Shown here one piece after another: positions 38,836 through 47,499 of a stretch of DNA of 64,000 nucleotides. Source of the stretch: Bacillus mycoides. Lineage in GTDB: Bacteria > Bacillota > Bacilli > Bacillales > Bacillaceae_G. Where the stretch lies: contig NZ_LXLV01000065.1 of NCBI RefSeq assembly GCF_001757995.1, positions 82,941-146,940 on the forward strand, read 5' to 3'. Positions within the stretch are counted from its first letter, which is position 1. Each line of letters starts with the position of its first letter. The notes under the pieces are model-generated. The model searched no databases. It was not told the origin of the DNA and saw nothing but the letters and a program-made list of their open reading frames with translations. The translations under genes were made by a program, and so were the position numbers.

Positions 38836-40131
38836 TTATTTTGCAGTACGCCATATTTGTTCTAGCAATATACTTACAACAGTACCTACAAACAAACCAT
38901 TACCAAATATATATTGCATAACAGAAGGCAAAGATTGGAGTGCTACAGACGGTAAAAACATAACGCCGCAGCCAAATAACACCGCAACTCCTAAGATCGT
39001 TACATTCCGTTCGCTAAGTGGCACTTGTTTTATATTATGAAATCCAATTCCAATGAGCTGCACGAACGAAGCCATTAAAACCGCAGATGCGACCGCGGAT
39101 GGCAGAGAGGCTAAGTAGCGGATAATACTTGGAAATAATGACATAACGACTAATAGTACACATGCAAATAAGAATGAACGCATGTACTTTTGATTTGTTA
39201 AACGTATGAAACCTGCCGTTGCTGGTAATGGAACGACACCTACAGTTGAAAATACGGAGGAAAGCATATGCGAAATCCCTCCGATCCACGTACCATTTCT
39301 CAACTGTTTTTGTTCAATAGTTGCTTTATGAATCGTAGCTTGATTAATCGCTATAATGGCTGCCACTGTATTTGAAACTAAAATACATACCATAACGAAA
39401 CTTGATACCACCATACCTGTATTCCATTTTGGAAGTCCCCAAGCAAATATATGTGGAAATTGTACAAAATGAGTTACTTGAGATGGAATCGTCACTTTTC
39501 CTGCAATGAGAAAAATAATCCAACCGCTAATCAATCCTATTAAAACCGCATAACTTTTAACAAAACCTTTTCCGAAATTGGAGAGTATGACCACGAACAA
39601 AAATATGCAAAAAGCGATCAACGCTGTAAATCCATCAATTTGAGAAACAGTAGCTGTAATTCCTAACATCCCTTTTAAAAACACACCACTTAATTGCAAG
39701 CATAATAGAAGTAAGAACGTCCCTGTCACGAGCGGCGTAAATAAAAATAAAATACGCCCGATAAACCCCGTTACTCCTAGTCCTATTAAAACAACTCCCG
39801 CAACCATCATTCCTAACTCTAAAATTTGCAACGTACTATGTAATTGATCCTGCCCTACAGTTGCATAAGCAAGCACGGTAAATACACCAACCCAAGATCC
39901 AGCTGGTCCATCCGCAATCGGAAGCTTATGTCCAAGCCATCCTTGTAAAAAAGAAGATATACCAACTACGAAAAACGTACGCTGCATTAAATAAAACACT
40001 TCTTCCGTCGTAAGATGAAATAATCCGCCAACGACAATTGGTAGTGCGATTGAGTTTGCTAATAAAAAAATAAACCATTGCAAAGTTCCCATAATATGAT
40101 TTTGATTATGTTGATTGTCCAAACTTTTCAT
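38836..40131 (-). CDS. Nucleobase (purine/pyrimidine) permease, NCS2 family
   Basis: Membrane transporter of the uracil/xanthine permease (NAT/NCS2) family with about 12 hydrophobic helices. Seen are QWFIFLLANSIALPIVVGG at the start, the ADGPAGSWVGVF segment, and IHKATIEQKQLRNGTWIGGISHMLSSVFSTVGVVPLPATAGFIRLT, which fits the NAT signature region. ATG at 40131 follows AGAAGGG (431 residues). It lies downstream of a cytosine-deaminase-like gene, which suggests uptake of a nucleobase that the enzyme then deaminates. The substrate cannot be read from sequence. Confidence 0.82.
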   Translation of the reverse strand: MKSLDNQHNQNHIMGTLQWFIFLLANSIALPIVVGGLFHLTTEEVFYLMQRTFFVVGISSFLQGWLGHKLPIADGPAGSWVGVFTVLAYATVGQDQLHSTLQILELGMMVAGVVLIGLGVTGFIGRILFLFTPLVTGTFLLLLCLQLSGVFLKGMLGITATVSQIDGFTALIAFCIFLFVVILSNFGKGFVKSYAVLIGLISGWIIFLIAGKVTIPSQVTHFVQFPHIFAWGLPKWNTGMVVSSFVMVCILVSNTVAAIIAINQATIHKATIEQKQLRNGTWIGGISHMLSSVFSTVGVVPLPATAGFIRLTNQKYMRSFLFACVLLVVMSLFPSIIRYLASLPSAVASAVLMASFVQLIGIGFHNIKQVPLSERNVTILGVAVLFGCGVMFLPSVALQSLPSVMQYIFGNGLFVGTVVSILLEQIWRTAK

Positions 40132-40188
40132 CCCTTCTAGCTTCCCTATAAGGAAGTATAACGTTAACCTATTTCTACTAAACAGCAA

Positions 40189-40222
40189 AGAAGAGTTCTA
40201 TTTTTACAATTAGAACCCTTCT
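40189..40222 (-). terminator. Hairpin between deaminase and permease genes
   Basis: AGAAGGGTTCTA-type 12-bp stem with one mismatch, located after the deaminase stop. The tail CTTTGC is T-poor, so it may be an attenuator or RNA stabiliser rather than a full stop. Confidence 0.45.
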
Positions 40223-40243
40223 CAAAACACTTAAACGATTCTT

Positions 40244-41485
40244 CTATACAAGATTATCTGATTTCACTTGCTCTAAATTCCCTATAACAATATTCCCTTT
40301 ATACATAACTACACGCTTCTCTGTTTGACGAGCTACTGCCTCAGCGGCGCATGTCGCGTCCGTCAAAACAAAACTCGCCTCATCTCCTACATTTGGCCAT
40401 ACTCGCTTCCCTTCATTATTTAACGTCTCTTTCCCTCCTGTAATAAAGCGAAGAGCTTTCCCTAAAGATCTTTCATCACTCCAACCAAATCGTTCCGCCA
40501 ATCGATTTGCTTTTTGTAGCATATCACCTGTTCCGAACGGTGACCAATGATCTGTAATACTATCATTTCCTAATGAAACTTTAACACCTTTTTTATCTAA
40601 TAATGGAATTGGGATTACCTGCTTACCAATTGGAACGGTTGAAGTGATATCAATCTTCAAGGCTGATAGTCTTTCTGCCACTTCTTCAGCTTCTTTATCA
40701 GTAACGCCCCCAAGCCCAAGCGCATGACTAATTGTTACACGCCCTTGCCATCCTGCTTCCTCTGTTAGGCTTGCCAATCTCTTCATCGTAAACGTTCCAA
40801 GGTTATTCGCATCATGCAAATGAATATCAACATCCGCATTAAATTCTACCGCAATATCCATAATCGTATGTAATGATTTTTCGATGTCATTATCTACTGT
40901 AGCTGGGTCTACTCCGCCAACTAATTGTGCTCCCATACGCATCGCATCTTTCACAAGTTGTACAGAATTACTGCGCAATAATCCATGTTGCGGAAATGCG
41001 ACTATTCTACCAGACAGCCGATCTTTATATGTTTCTAAAGCCGCTAACGTTGCCTCCAAATTACTAAGTCCAATAATCGGATCAACATTACAATGCGTTC
41101 TAATATTCGTTGCGCCGTTTCGGAGCAGTAACTCTAACATGTTCTCCGCTCTACGTTGAGCAGTTGCTAATTGCTTTGGCAAAATCGTTTCTTCTTCACT
41201 GAAACGTGTAAAAATATTTTCTGCTGGCATACAAGCTTTCCAAGGACCACTATAATACGTTTTATCAATATGAATATGCATCTCTTCGAAAGCTGGTAAA
41301 ACTAATAAACGATTGGCATCAAAAATTAACATTCCTTCCTCTTGAATGATCCCTGATCTAATTTTTTTAATTATGCCATCCTCAATTAGAAGACTACATA
41401 CCTCTGTTTCCGTTTGTGAAATTTTCGCTTCTTCATATGTATAACCTGTTTCAAGCTTTACATTAGTCAACCAATACAATGTCAT
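40244..41485 (-). CDS. Cytosine deaminase-like amidohydrolase
   Basis: Metal-dependent hydrolase of the amidohydrolase superfamily, CodA-like branch. Candidate ligands are in EEMHIHIDK (HxH), the later [11 protein letters not shown] and [10 protein letters not shown] histidines, and [14 protein letters not shown] with the Asp. Additional segment [11 protein letters not shown] fits the family. ATG at 41485 gives 413 residues; the ATG two codons upstream is too close to the ribosome site. It may act on cytosine, creatinine or a related ring, but this is not determined. Confidence 0.8.
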   Translation of the reverse strand: MTLYWLTNVKLETGYTYEEAKISQTETEVCSLLIEDGIIKKIRSGIIQEEGMLIFDANRLLVLPAFEEMHIHIDKTYYSGPWKACMPAENIFTRFSEEETILPKQLATAQRRAENMLELLLRNGATNIRTHCNVDPIIGLSNLEATLAALETYKDRLSGRIVAFPQHGLLRSNSVQLVKDAMRMGAQLVGGVDPATVDNDIEKSLHTIMDIAVEFNADVDIHLHDANNLGTFTMKRLASLTEEAGWQGRVTISHALGLGGVTDKEAEEVAERLSALKIDITSTVPIGKQVIPIPLLDKKGVKVSLGNDSITDHWSPFGTGDMLQKANRLAERFGWSDERSLGKALRFITGGKETLNNEGKRVWPNVGDEASFVLTDATCAAEAVARQTEKRVVMYKGNIVIGNLEQVKSDNLV

Positions 41486-41704
41486 TACCATTTCCCCACC
41501 TTATATTAGAAAATACGTCAACGTCACACCCTCATTTTCATTTTAATATCAACTGAAAATTAAGACAATTAATTTGCTATATTGCCCTTTCACAAAAAAA
41601 TGTAATATAACCTAATAGTCTTCTCATAAATTTCCATATAGAATAAAAGAATACTGTATCACTCATACATAACAGCGGTGATATGAAAAGGAGAGGGTCA
41701 TTAT

Positions 41705-41890
41705 ATGTCGAAGAAATTATGTAAATCCGAAACTGATAAAATGTTATTTGGTATATGCGGTGGTTTAGGAGAATATTTTGATATTAGCTCTACTCTCATC
41801 CGTATTATTTGGGTCATTGCTATTCTATGTTTTGGAACGGGTTTTTTAGTTTATCTCATTTGTTTATTACTCATGCCACGTTCTTACTAA
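41705..41890 (+). CDS. PspC-domain small membrane protein
   Basis: A 61-residue phage-shock-protein-C domain protein: KLCKSETDKMLFGICGGLGEYFDISSTLIRIIWVIAILCFGTGFLVYLICLLLMP. It combines a Gly-rich start with two hydrophobic segments. PspC proteins act in envelope stress responses, and the short stand-alone form is common in Bacillus. AGGAGAGGG precedes the ATG. It is monocistronic; a symmetric terminator follows. Confidence 0.88.
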   Translation: MSKKLCKSETDKMLFGICGGLGEYFDISSTLIRIIWVIAILCFGTGFLVYLICLLLMPRSY

Positions 41891-41945
41891 TATTATCCTG
41901 ATTAGCAATACTCTTTTCACTATACTTAAGCAGAACATACAAATT

Positions 41946-41986
41946 GAAAAATCACCTATAGAATTCTTTTCTATAGGTGATTTTTT
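41946..41986. terminator. Bidirectional terminator
   Basis: AAAATCACCTATAGAA stem and its complement with T runs on both sides, between the convergent pspC-like gene and the cupin regulator. Confidence 0.88.
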
Positions 41987-42558
41987 CATGAAGAATATTT
42001 CATCGTTAAATGTAATACCGCCACTTCATCCTCTTCATTTTTATAACTATGTTTCTTATTCGCTTCAAATTGAATCGAATCAAACTCATTTAGCACGTAC
42101 ACATCGTTCTCCACTTGAATAGATACTTTCCCTTTCATTACTGTTACAAGCTCAATTGCTCCTTCATGATGAGCTTCAGGTTCATATATACTATTCGCTC
42201 TTAAACAAGCTCGGTGCATTTCCATCCCCGTTTCTTTCGTGTAACGGAACATTGTTTCTAAGCGCCACGCTTGTCCTACATCTACCGCAAATCCTTCTCC
42301 GCAGCGCGCAACAGCTACGGGCTCTCCAACAACCATTAACCTCGATAAAGGAATTGATAACCCTTTCGTAATTTTCCAAATGACAGCTAATGTTGGATTC
42401 GTTTCGCCTCTTTCAATCTTTCCTAACGTTAATTTACTAACACCTGTTTTTTGTGCTAATTCTTCTAAACTTAATTTTTGTTCATTTCGAATTTGTCTTA
42501 ATAGCTGACCTACTTGCTGAATGACTTCTTTCGTTTGCATATCTTCATTTTCTTTCAT
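41986..42558 (-). CDS. XRE-family regulator with C-terminal cupin
   Basis: N-terminal helix-turn-helix of the Cro/C1 type (about residues 12-70; LRQIRNEQKLSLEELAQKTGVSKLTLGKIERGETNPTLAVIWKITKGL) and a C-terminal cupin domain (about 110-185; HHEGAIELVTVMKGKVSIQVENDVYVLNEFDSIQFEANKKHSYKN). This is the PuuR-like layout in which a small ligand binds the cupin. It is divergent from an efflux transporter gene, with palindromes between, so it probably controls that gene and itself. Confidence 0.88.
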   Translation of the reverse strand: MKENEDMQTKEVIQQVGQLLRQIRNEQKLSLEELAQKTGVSKLTLGKIERGETNPTLAVIWKITKGLSIPLSRLMVVGEPVAVARCGEGFAVDVGQAWRLETMFRYTKETGMEMHRACLRANSIYEPEAHHEGAIELVTVMKGKVSIQVENDVYVLNEFDSIQFEANKKHSYKNEEDEVAVLHLTMKYSS

Positions 42559-42574
42559 ATATAAAAACCACCTT

Positions 42575-42620
42575 AAAGTATAAAATAGTTTACTTTTATT
42601 ATATTAAAGTATATTATACT
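42575..42620. promoter_or_regulatory. Two palindromes between the cupin regulator and the efflux gene
   Basis: AAAGTA and TACTTT arms ten bases apart (42575-42580, 42591-42596), and AGTAT-ATT-ATACT (42608-42620). The shared AAAGTAT sequence suggests a common binding protein, most simply the adjacent XRE regulator. Confidence 0.5.
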
Positions 42621-42659
42621 ATACATAATAATTTAATTCCAAAAGGAGTGTTATACTTC

Positions 42660-43625
42660 ATGCGCGCAATATTATTAGGTCTTTTATCCTCGGCCTTTTT
42701 TTCTGCAACCTTTATTATTAACAGAGCAATGAATGTATCTGGAACAAGCTGGGCTTGGACTGCTTCCTTCCGTTTTTTATTTGCTCTCCCTATTTTATTC
42801 CTTATCGTTTTATTTCGCAAAAACTTAGGAGCTTTATGGGAAGAGTTAAAGAAACATCCATTAGCATGGATCGGATGGGGTTCCGTTGCAGGTATTGGTT
42901 TCTATTCTTTATTAAGTTTCGCCGCTGTCTTCTCTCCAGCTTGGCTCGTTGCTGGAACTTGGCAAGTTACGATATTAGCAGGTTTACTACTATCACCATT
43001 ATTTTTCGTTAAAATAGAAACGAAATCAGGTACAAAACTTGTACGTGGAAAAATTCCACTTCGCAGTTTATATGTAGCATTATTTATTTTACTTGGTGTA
43101 ATTTGTATGCAAGCGACTGCAGCAGGTCATATTACAATGACTCAGTTCATCTCGGGATTTTTACCTGTCGTATTAGCGGCTTTCTTATATCCGTTCGGTA
43201 ACCGAAAAATGATGGAACTTGTTGATGGGCGCCTCGATACATTCCAACGTGTATTAGGAATGGCAATTGGAAGTCTTCCTATAACGCTTTTACTTGGTAT
43301 ATACGGATTTTCCACTACTGGTATTCCATCATCAAGTCAAATGTTGCAAGGATTTTTATTAGCATTATGTTCCGGAGTCATTGCGACGATGACATTCTTC
43401 TTTGCTACTGACTTAGCAAAAGACAATCTTGCTTTACTTGGAGCTGTTGAAGCAACACAAGCTGGAACGATGGTCTTTACCGTGCTTGGTGAGATTATTT
43501 TCTTAAATGGCTCATTCCCTAGTGGTCTGTCACTGATTGGGATGATGATTATCATGCTAGGAATGGTTGTAAATAGTGTTTTAAACCGTTCTGTTCCAGT
43601 CATTAAACAAAAAAAATCAGCATAA
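42660..43625 (+). CDS. DMT-superfamily multidrug efflux transporter
   Basis: A ten-helix drug/metabolite transporter of the multidrug-resistance efflux (EmrE-like, PF13536) kind. MRAILLGLLSSAFFSATFIINRAMNVSGTSWAWTASFRFLFALPILF starts the first of two EamA-like halves. The second half holds GVIATMTFFFATDLAKDNLALLGAVEATQAGTMVFTVLGEIIFL. ATG at 42660 lies 11 bases after AAAAGGAG; 321 residues. The substrate is unknown, and no resistance phenotype can be inferred. Confidence 0.82.
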   Translation: MRAILLGLLSSAFFSATFIINRAMNVSGTSWAWTASFRFLFALPILFLIVLFRKNLGALWEELKKHPLAWIGWGSVAGIGFYSLLSFAAVFSPAWLVAGTWQVTILAGLLLSPLFFVKIETKSGTKLVRGKIPLRSLYVALFILLGVICMQATAAGHITMTQFISGFLPVVLAAFLYPFGNRKMMELVDGRLDTFQRVLGMAIGSLPITLLLGIYGFSTTGIPSSSQMLQGFLLALCSGVIATMTFFFATDLAKDNLALLGAVEATQAGTMVFTVLGEIIFLNGSFPSGLSLIGMMIIMLGMVVNSVLNRSVPVIKQKKSA

Positions 43626-43666
43626 AAATAGATATGGTTCTTCTTCATAGAACCATATCTATTTTT
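43624..43666 (+). terminator. Terminator after the efflux gene
   Basis: A perfect stem of 18 bp (AAAAATAGATATGGTTCT and complement) followed by TTTTTATTG. Confidence 0.88.
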
Positions 43667-43767
43667 ATTGTCCCCCTATTTCGCCTTATCAGAATAGTAT
43701 TTTATTAGCTGTTTATACTAAAACCTATGTTATAATACGTTTCATGTGCATTAATAGGAGGTAAATT

Positions 43768-44433
43768 ATGTTAAAAAAAGCAATCGCTGAATTTATTGGT
43801 ACATTTGTACTTGTATTATTCGGAACTGGAGTAGCTGTCATTGGCGGCGGAATTGAAGGAATCGGAACTTTAGGTATCGCTATGGCTTTCGGATTATCTA
43901 TCGTGGCTATGGCATATAGCATTGGAACAATTTCTGGATGTCATATTAACCCAGCGGTATCAGTAGCTATGTTCATCAACAAAAGAATGAACGCTATGGA
44001 ACTTTGTTATTATGTATTAGCTCAAATTTTAGGTGGTTTATTAGGAACTGCAACGTTAGTAACAATTTTACGCTCTGCTAAAACACCTTTAGATAATTTA
44101 GGACAAAATGGTTTTGGAACTCTTGGTTTATCTGGAGCATTTTTAGTTGAATTTATTTTAACTTTCGTATTTGTTTTAGTTATCGTTGCTGTAACAGGTA
44201 AAAAAGGAAGTTCTTCTTTAGCTGGATTAGTAATTGGTTTCACATTAGTTTTAGTTCACTTATTAGGTATTCCGTTAACTGGAACATCTGTTAACCCTGC
44301 TCGTAGTATCGCACCAGCTTTATTTGCTGGCGGAGAAGCTCTTTCTCAACTATGGGTGTTCATCGTTGCCCCAATTCTTGGTGGTATCGTAGCAGCTGTT
44401 GTAGGAAAGTTTATTTTAAATACTGAAAAATAG
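43768..44433 (+). CDS. Aquaporin, AqpZ-like water channel
   Basis: MIP-family channel of six helices over 221 residues. The two NPA motifs are GCHINPAVSVAMF (about 60-72) and GTSVNPARSIAPALF (about 177-191). The second NPA lacks the Asp of glycerol facilitators (NPARD) and reads NPARS, which favours a water channel over GlpF. ATAGGAGG precedes the ATG. No glycerol genes are near. Confidence 0.87.
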   Translation: MLKKAIAEFIGTFVLVLFGTGVAVIGGGIEGIGTLGIAMAFGLSIVAMAYSIGTISGCHINPAVSVAMFINKRMNAMELCYYVLAQILGGLLGTATLVTILRSAKTPLDNLGQNGFGTLGLSGAFLVEFILTFVFVLVIVAVTGKKGSSSLAGLVIGFTLVLVHLLGIPLTGTSVNPARSIAPALFAGGEALSQLWVFIVAPILGGIVAAVVGKFILNTEK

Positions 44434-44455
44434 AATTTTCAATATTTCCGAATAT

Positions 44456-44494
44456 AAAAAAGCGAGCCCTCATTATGAGGAAGCTCGCTTTTTT
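44456..44494. terminator. Bidirectional terminator between the aquaporin and Rrf2 genes
   Basis: AAAAAAGCGAGC...GCTCGCTTTTTT stem with extra CTCAT/AGG pairing inside. Confidence 0.88.
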
Positions 44495-44924
44495 ATTCTT
44501 TAATTTTCGACTTTAAATTTGTAACTAACTGCTGCACCGTTACATTTGCAAGTACGTTTTCCATCGCTTCTTGCGATTGTATTAAAACAATCTCTAATAC
44601 CGATTGAATATTAGCTCCTACTGGACATTCAATGTTGGGATTTTCATGGAAAGAAAATAGATGTCCTTCTTCTACAACTTCCACAGCTTTATATACATCA
44701 AGTAATGTAATTTCATCTAAATCACGAGCAAGTGTCGTACCACCTTTACCAGCTTGTACATCAACAAGTCCCGCTCTCTTCAACATTCCTGTAATGCGAC
44801 GAATCACAACTGGATTTGTATTCACACTACCAGCAATCCATTCAGAGGTACAGCGAGAGTTTCGATCTATTGCAAGTAACGTTAACATATGAACACCTAC
44901 TGTAAAACGACTACTAATTCCCAT
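44493..44924 (-). CDS. Rrf2-family winged-helix regulator
   Basis: Rrf2 family transcription regulator of 143 residues: MGISSRFTVGVHMLTLLAI..., then the HTH (SEWIAGSVNTNPVVIRRITGMLKRAGLVDVQAGKGGTTLARDLDEITLLDVYKAVE). Only one Cys is present after the HTH (ECPVG), so the three-Cys iron-sulfur cluster of NsrR and IscR is missing. It is closer to YwnA-type members. ATG at 44924 after AAAGGAGGG. Target genes are not evident. Confidence 0.87.
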   Translation of the reverse strand: MGISSRFTVGVHMLTLLAIDRNSRCTSEWIAGSVNTNPVVIRRITGMLKRAGLVDVQAGKGGTTLARDLDEITLLDVYKAVEVVEEGHLFSFHENPNIECPVGANIQSVLEIVLIQSQEAMENVLANVTVQQLVTNLKSKIKE

Positions 44925-45006
44925 CTGCACACCCTCCTTTTTATTCATTCTATTAAAAGACGACTCTTGTTATTATATACTATTTTTAATTTATACATAA
45001 AGAAAA

Positions 45007-45033
45007 AGCATGATTCCATTAGAAAATCATACT
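45007..45033 (-). terminator. Terminator after the ABC permease gene
   Basis: AGTATGATT/AATCATGCT stem (one mismatch) followed by TTTTCTTT on the minus strand. Confidence 0.75.
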
Positions 45034-45042
45034 TTTCTCCCA

Positions 45043-46269
45043 TTATTGACGCTTTATAAATTTCGCCAAATCTTTAAACTTCACTTTATCAGAGTAATTC
45101 ATTACACCATTTACATAGATACGGCTTGTAATAGCATTTAATATACCAATCGTCGCCAATAAAACTACTAATGTTATCGTAATCTCTAACATACCTGCTT
45201 CACCAGCTACAATCCGCGAGAAGGTAACCATCGGTGTAAAAAACGGAACATACGAACTTACAACAACAATAGTGCTATTTGGATCACTTAATGATTTAAT
45301 ACTAATGAAGAATGCAGCCATGATCAAAATCATTACTGGGAAAGATACAGCTTGTAAATCCTCTGTCTTAGAAACAACAGCTCCAGCCGCAGCGTACATC
45401 ATTGCATAAAGTAAATACCCCGTAATGAAATAAACAAGAAACATACTTATAACCTTTGCATCTAATTTTGTAAAGTCAATTGGAACACCAAATAATGAGG
45501 CACTTTCTAAATCGACCCAACCTAACAAATAAGGAATAAGATAGCCACATGCCAATATTACAAGTTGTAATAACGCCGTTGAAACAACCGCCAAAATTTT
45601 CGCATACATCATCGTAAGAGGCTTTACTTTCGGAAGCATTACTTCCATTACACGCGACGCCTTTTCAGATGCAATATTCATTGCGATTGTATTTCCGAAA
45701 GCTACAATAAACATATACAAAGCAAATGTAAAGAAATATGCAATTCCGAAAGAAGATGTGCGATCTTTTATCGCTTCTTGCTTCACTTGAATTTCTGCCT
45801 GTAATTGCTGCGCAATTTCTGGTGAAACATTATTTTTTGCAATCGTCACCATCGTATATTGTTGTTTTAAATAACCCGCCATAATCGCAGAAGTTGCTTG
45901 GCTTGGAAATCCATTATACATATATGTAACTGCTGGAGCCCCATCCTTTTCCGTCACATGGAATAGACCGTCTAAATCGCCCTCTTCTACTTGCTTATGC
46001 AGTTTATCAAAATCACCCTTTGAACCGACCGTTATTTTTGCTGATGGCAATAACTTATTTAGCTCTTCTTTTTGTACTTTGTATGTGGAACTCTCTACTA
46101 CAACTGCAATTTTATCTTTATCCTTATTTTTATCATCGCCTGAAGTAAAATGATTAAATGCAAAAATCCCAAACACAACCAAAAATAAAATCGCACTCGT
46201 AATTAATGATTTTTTAGATAAAAACGCTTCCCTAAAATAAAATGAAAATACATGATAAAATTTACGCAT
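45043..46269 (-). CDS. ABC-2 type permease, NatB/YhaP-like
   Basis: Membrane subunit of an ABC exporter. One helix near residues 22-40 is followed by a large extracellular region (about 45-165) and then a bundle of five to six helices (about 175-390). The cytoplasmic loop NIASEKASRVMEVMLPKVKPLTMMYAKILA is typical of ABC-2 permeases. It is transcribed after the ATPase with a two-base gap. Homologues are annotated as sodium exporters (NatB) or YhaP; the substrate is not proven. Confidence 0.86.
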   Translation of the reverse strand: MRKFYHVFSFYFREAFLSKKSLITSAILFLVVFGIFAFNHFTSGDDKNKDKDKIAVVVESSTYKVQKEELNKLLPSAKITVGSKGDFDKLHKQVEEGDLDGLFHVTEKDGAPAVTYMYNGFPSQATSAIMAGYLKQQYTMVTIAKNNVSPEIAQQLQAEIQVKQEAIKDRTSSFGIAYFFTFALYMFIVAFGNTIAMNIASEKASRVMEVMLPKVKPLTMMYAKILAVVSTALLQLVILACGYLIPYLLGWVDLESASLFGVPIDFTKLDAKVISMFLVYFITGYLLYAMMYAAAGAVVSKTEDLQAVSFPVMILIMAAFFISIKSLSDPNSTIVVVSSYVPFFTPMVTFSRIVAGEAGMLEITITLVVLLATIGILNAITSRIYVNGVMNYSDKVKFKDLAKFIKRQ

Positions 46270-46271
46270 CT

Positions 46272-47156
46272 TTATTTCGCCCTCTCTACAAAGATTTCGT
46301 TCAACGTTGGCTCTAGCATTTTAAATTGTCGTAAGCTAATACCTTGTTCTTGCAATTGTTGCAAAATCTTTAGAGCTTCTGCATCATCTTGTACTTTTAC
46401 ATAAAGAAGGCCTTGTTGTTTTTCATACGGGACATGTATAGCTTCTAATCCCTTTTCATTCTCTGCTATATCTTCAATCGTTAAATTACGAAAACCGTAT
46501 TCTTTCTTAATATCACTTAACTGTCCTTCTACAACTGCTTCGCCTTTTTTCAAAATACATACATGTTGGCAAAACGCCTCTACTTGCTCCATACGGTGAC
46601 TTGATAAAATAATTGTCTTTCCGCTCTGTACTTGTTCTCCAATAATACTAGCTAGCATTCCAGCATTAACTGGATCAAGTCCGCTAAATGGTTCATCCAA
46701 AATAAGGAGTTCTGGATCGTGAAGAAGAGCAGCTATTAATTGAATTTTTTGCTGATTCCCTTTTGAAAGTTCTCCAGCCGTTTTAAATTTATATTCTGGA
46801 ATTGCTAAGCGCTCTAACCAGCGATCAATTGCAAGATCCACTTCTTTTTTCGTCATTCCTTCTAATCTACCAAAATATCGCAACTGATCTATTACTCTAC
46901 TTTTTGTATATAGTCCTCTTTCTTCTGGTAAATATCCAATTGTTACCCCGCTATCACCAAATGATTTTCCATCCCACGTAATAGAACCTTCATTTGGCGT
47001 TAATAAACCTAGTAACATTTTAATTGTCGTTGTTTTCCCTGCACCATTTCGGCCAAGTAACCCTAGCACTTCCCCTTTTGGTAAAGAGATTTGCAAACCA
47101 TTAACTGCCTTTGATTCCCCAAATCGTTTCGTTAAGTTTTGAATTTGTAAACTCAA
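46272..47156 (-). CDS. ABC transporter ATPase, NatA/YhaQ-like
   Basis: ATP-binding subunit partnered with the ABC-2 permease downstream. Walker A LLGRNGAGKTTTIKML (about residues 32-47), signature ELSKGNQQKIQLI and Walker B LLILDEPFSGLDP are present. A C-terminal extension (about 215-294) is typical of drug and sodium exporters. TTG start at 47156 after GGGGAGG at nine bases (294 residues). Confidence 0.9.
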   Translation of the reverse strand: MSLQIQNLTKRFGESKAVNGLQISLPKGEVLGLLGRNGAGKTTTIKMLLGLLTPNEGSITWDGKSFGDSGVTIGYLPEERGLYTKSRVIDQLRYFGRLEGMTKKEVDLAIDRWLERLAIPEYKFKTAGELSKGNQQKIQLIAALLHDPELLILDEPFSGLDPVNAGMLASIIGEQVQSGKTIILSSHRMEQVEAFCQHVCILKKGEAVVEGQLSDIKKEYGFRNLTIEDIAENEKGLEAIHVPYEKQQGLLYVKVQDDAEALKILQQLQEQGISLRQFKMLEPTLNEIFVERAK

Positions 47157-47499
47157 AGTATAAAGCCTCCCCTTTAGTATCATTCGTACTCTCTATTAAA
47201 GACTATGATTGTTCGAAATAAAATATAGTACTATATTTCAATCTTTTATACGTATCATGATCCCCCATCCACCATTTGTTTTATTTAGTTAAAATTGTAA
47301 ATAATAAAGATGCGTTTGTCAATTATAATTGTCACTTTGACAATAAAATACGTCAAATCACTTTTTGTTATTTTTCCCATCTTTCTAATATAGGACATAC
47401 TACTATATATACAAAAGACAATATGCAAATGTTCATAAAAAAATTTTTATATTTTAATATATAATATAAGATGATTTTCTAACATCGAGGAGGATACAT
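47157..47499. other. AT-rich intergenic region with a palindromic cluster
   Basis: About 340 bases between the divergent ABC ATPase and phosphatase genes. Contents: the two promoters, a perfect 17-bp palindrome (47328-47344) and a further TTGTCAA half-site (47316-47322). No gene was seen. The last 60 bases before the phosphatase are almost pure A/T. Confidence 0.55.
47328..47344. promoter_or_regulatory. Palindromic operator candidate upstream of the phosphatase gene
   Basis: ATTGTCA-CTT-TGACAAT, a perfect 7-bp inverted repeat, with another TTGTCAA 12 bases to the left. No regulator was recognised for it. Confidence 0.45.

Noticed and set aside
38768-39040. Plus-strand open reading frame beside gerE.
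   Set aside because: Mostly antisense to the permease gene; the first part covers the gerE promoter region.
44493-44924. Rrf2 protein as an iron-sulfur NsrR or IscR.
   Set aside because: Only one Cys is present in the region where three are needed for the cluster.
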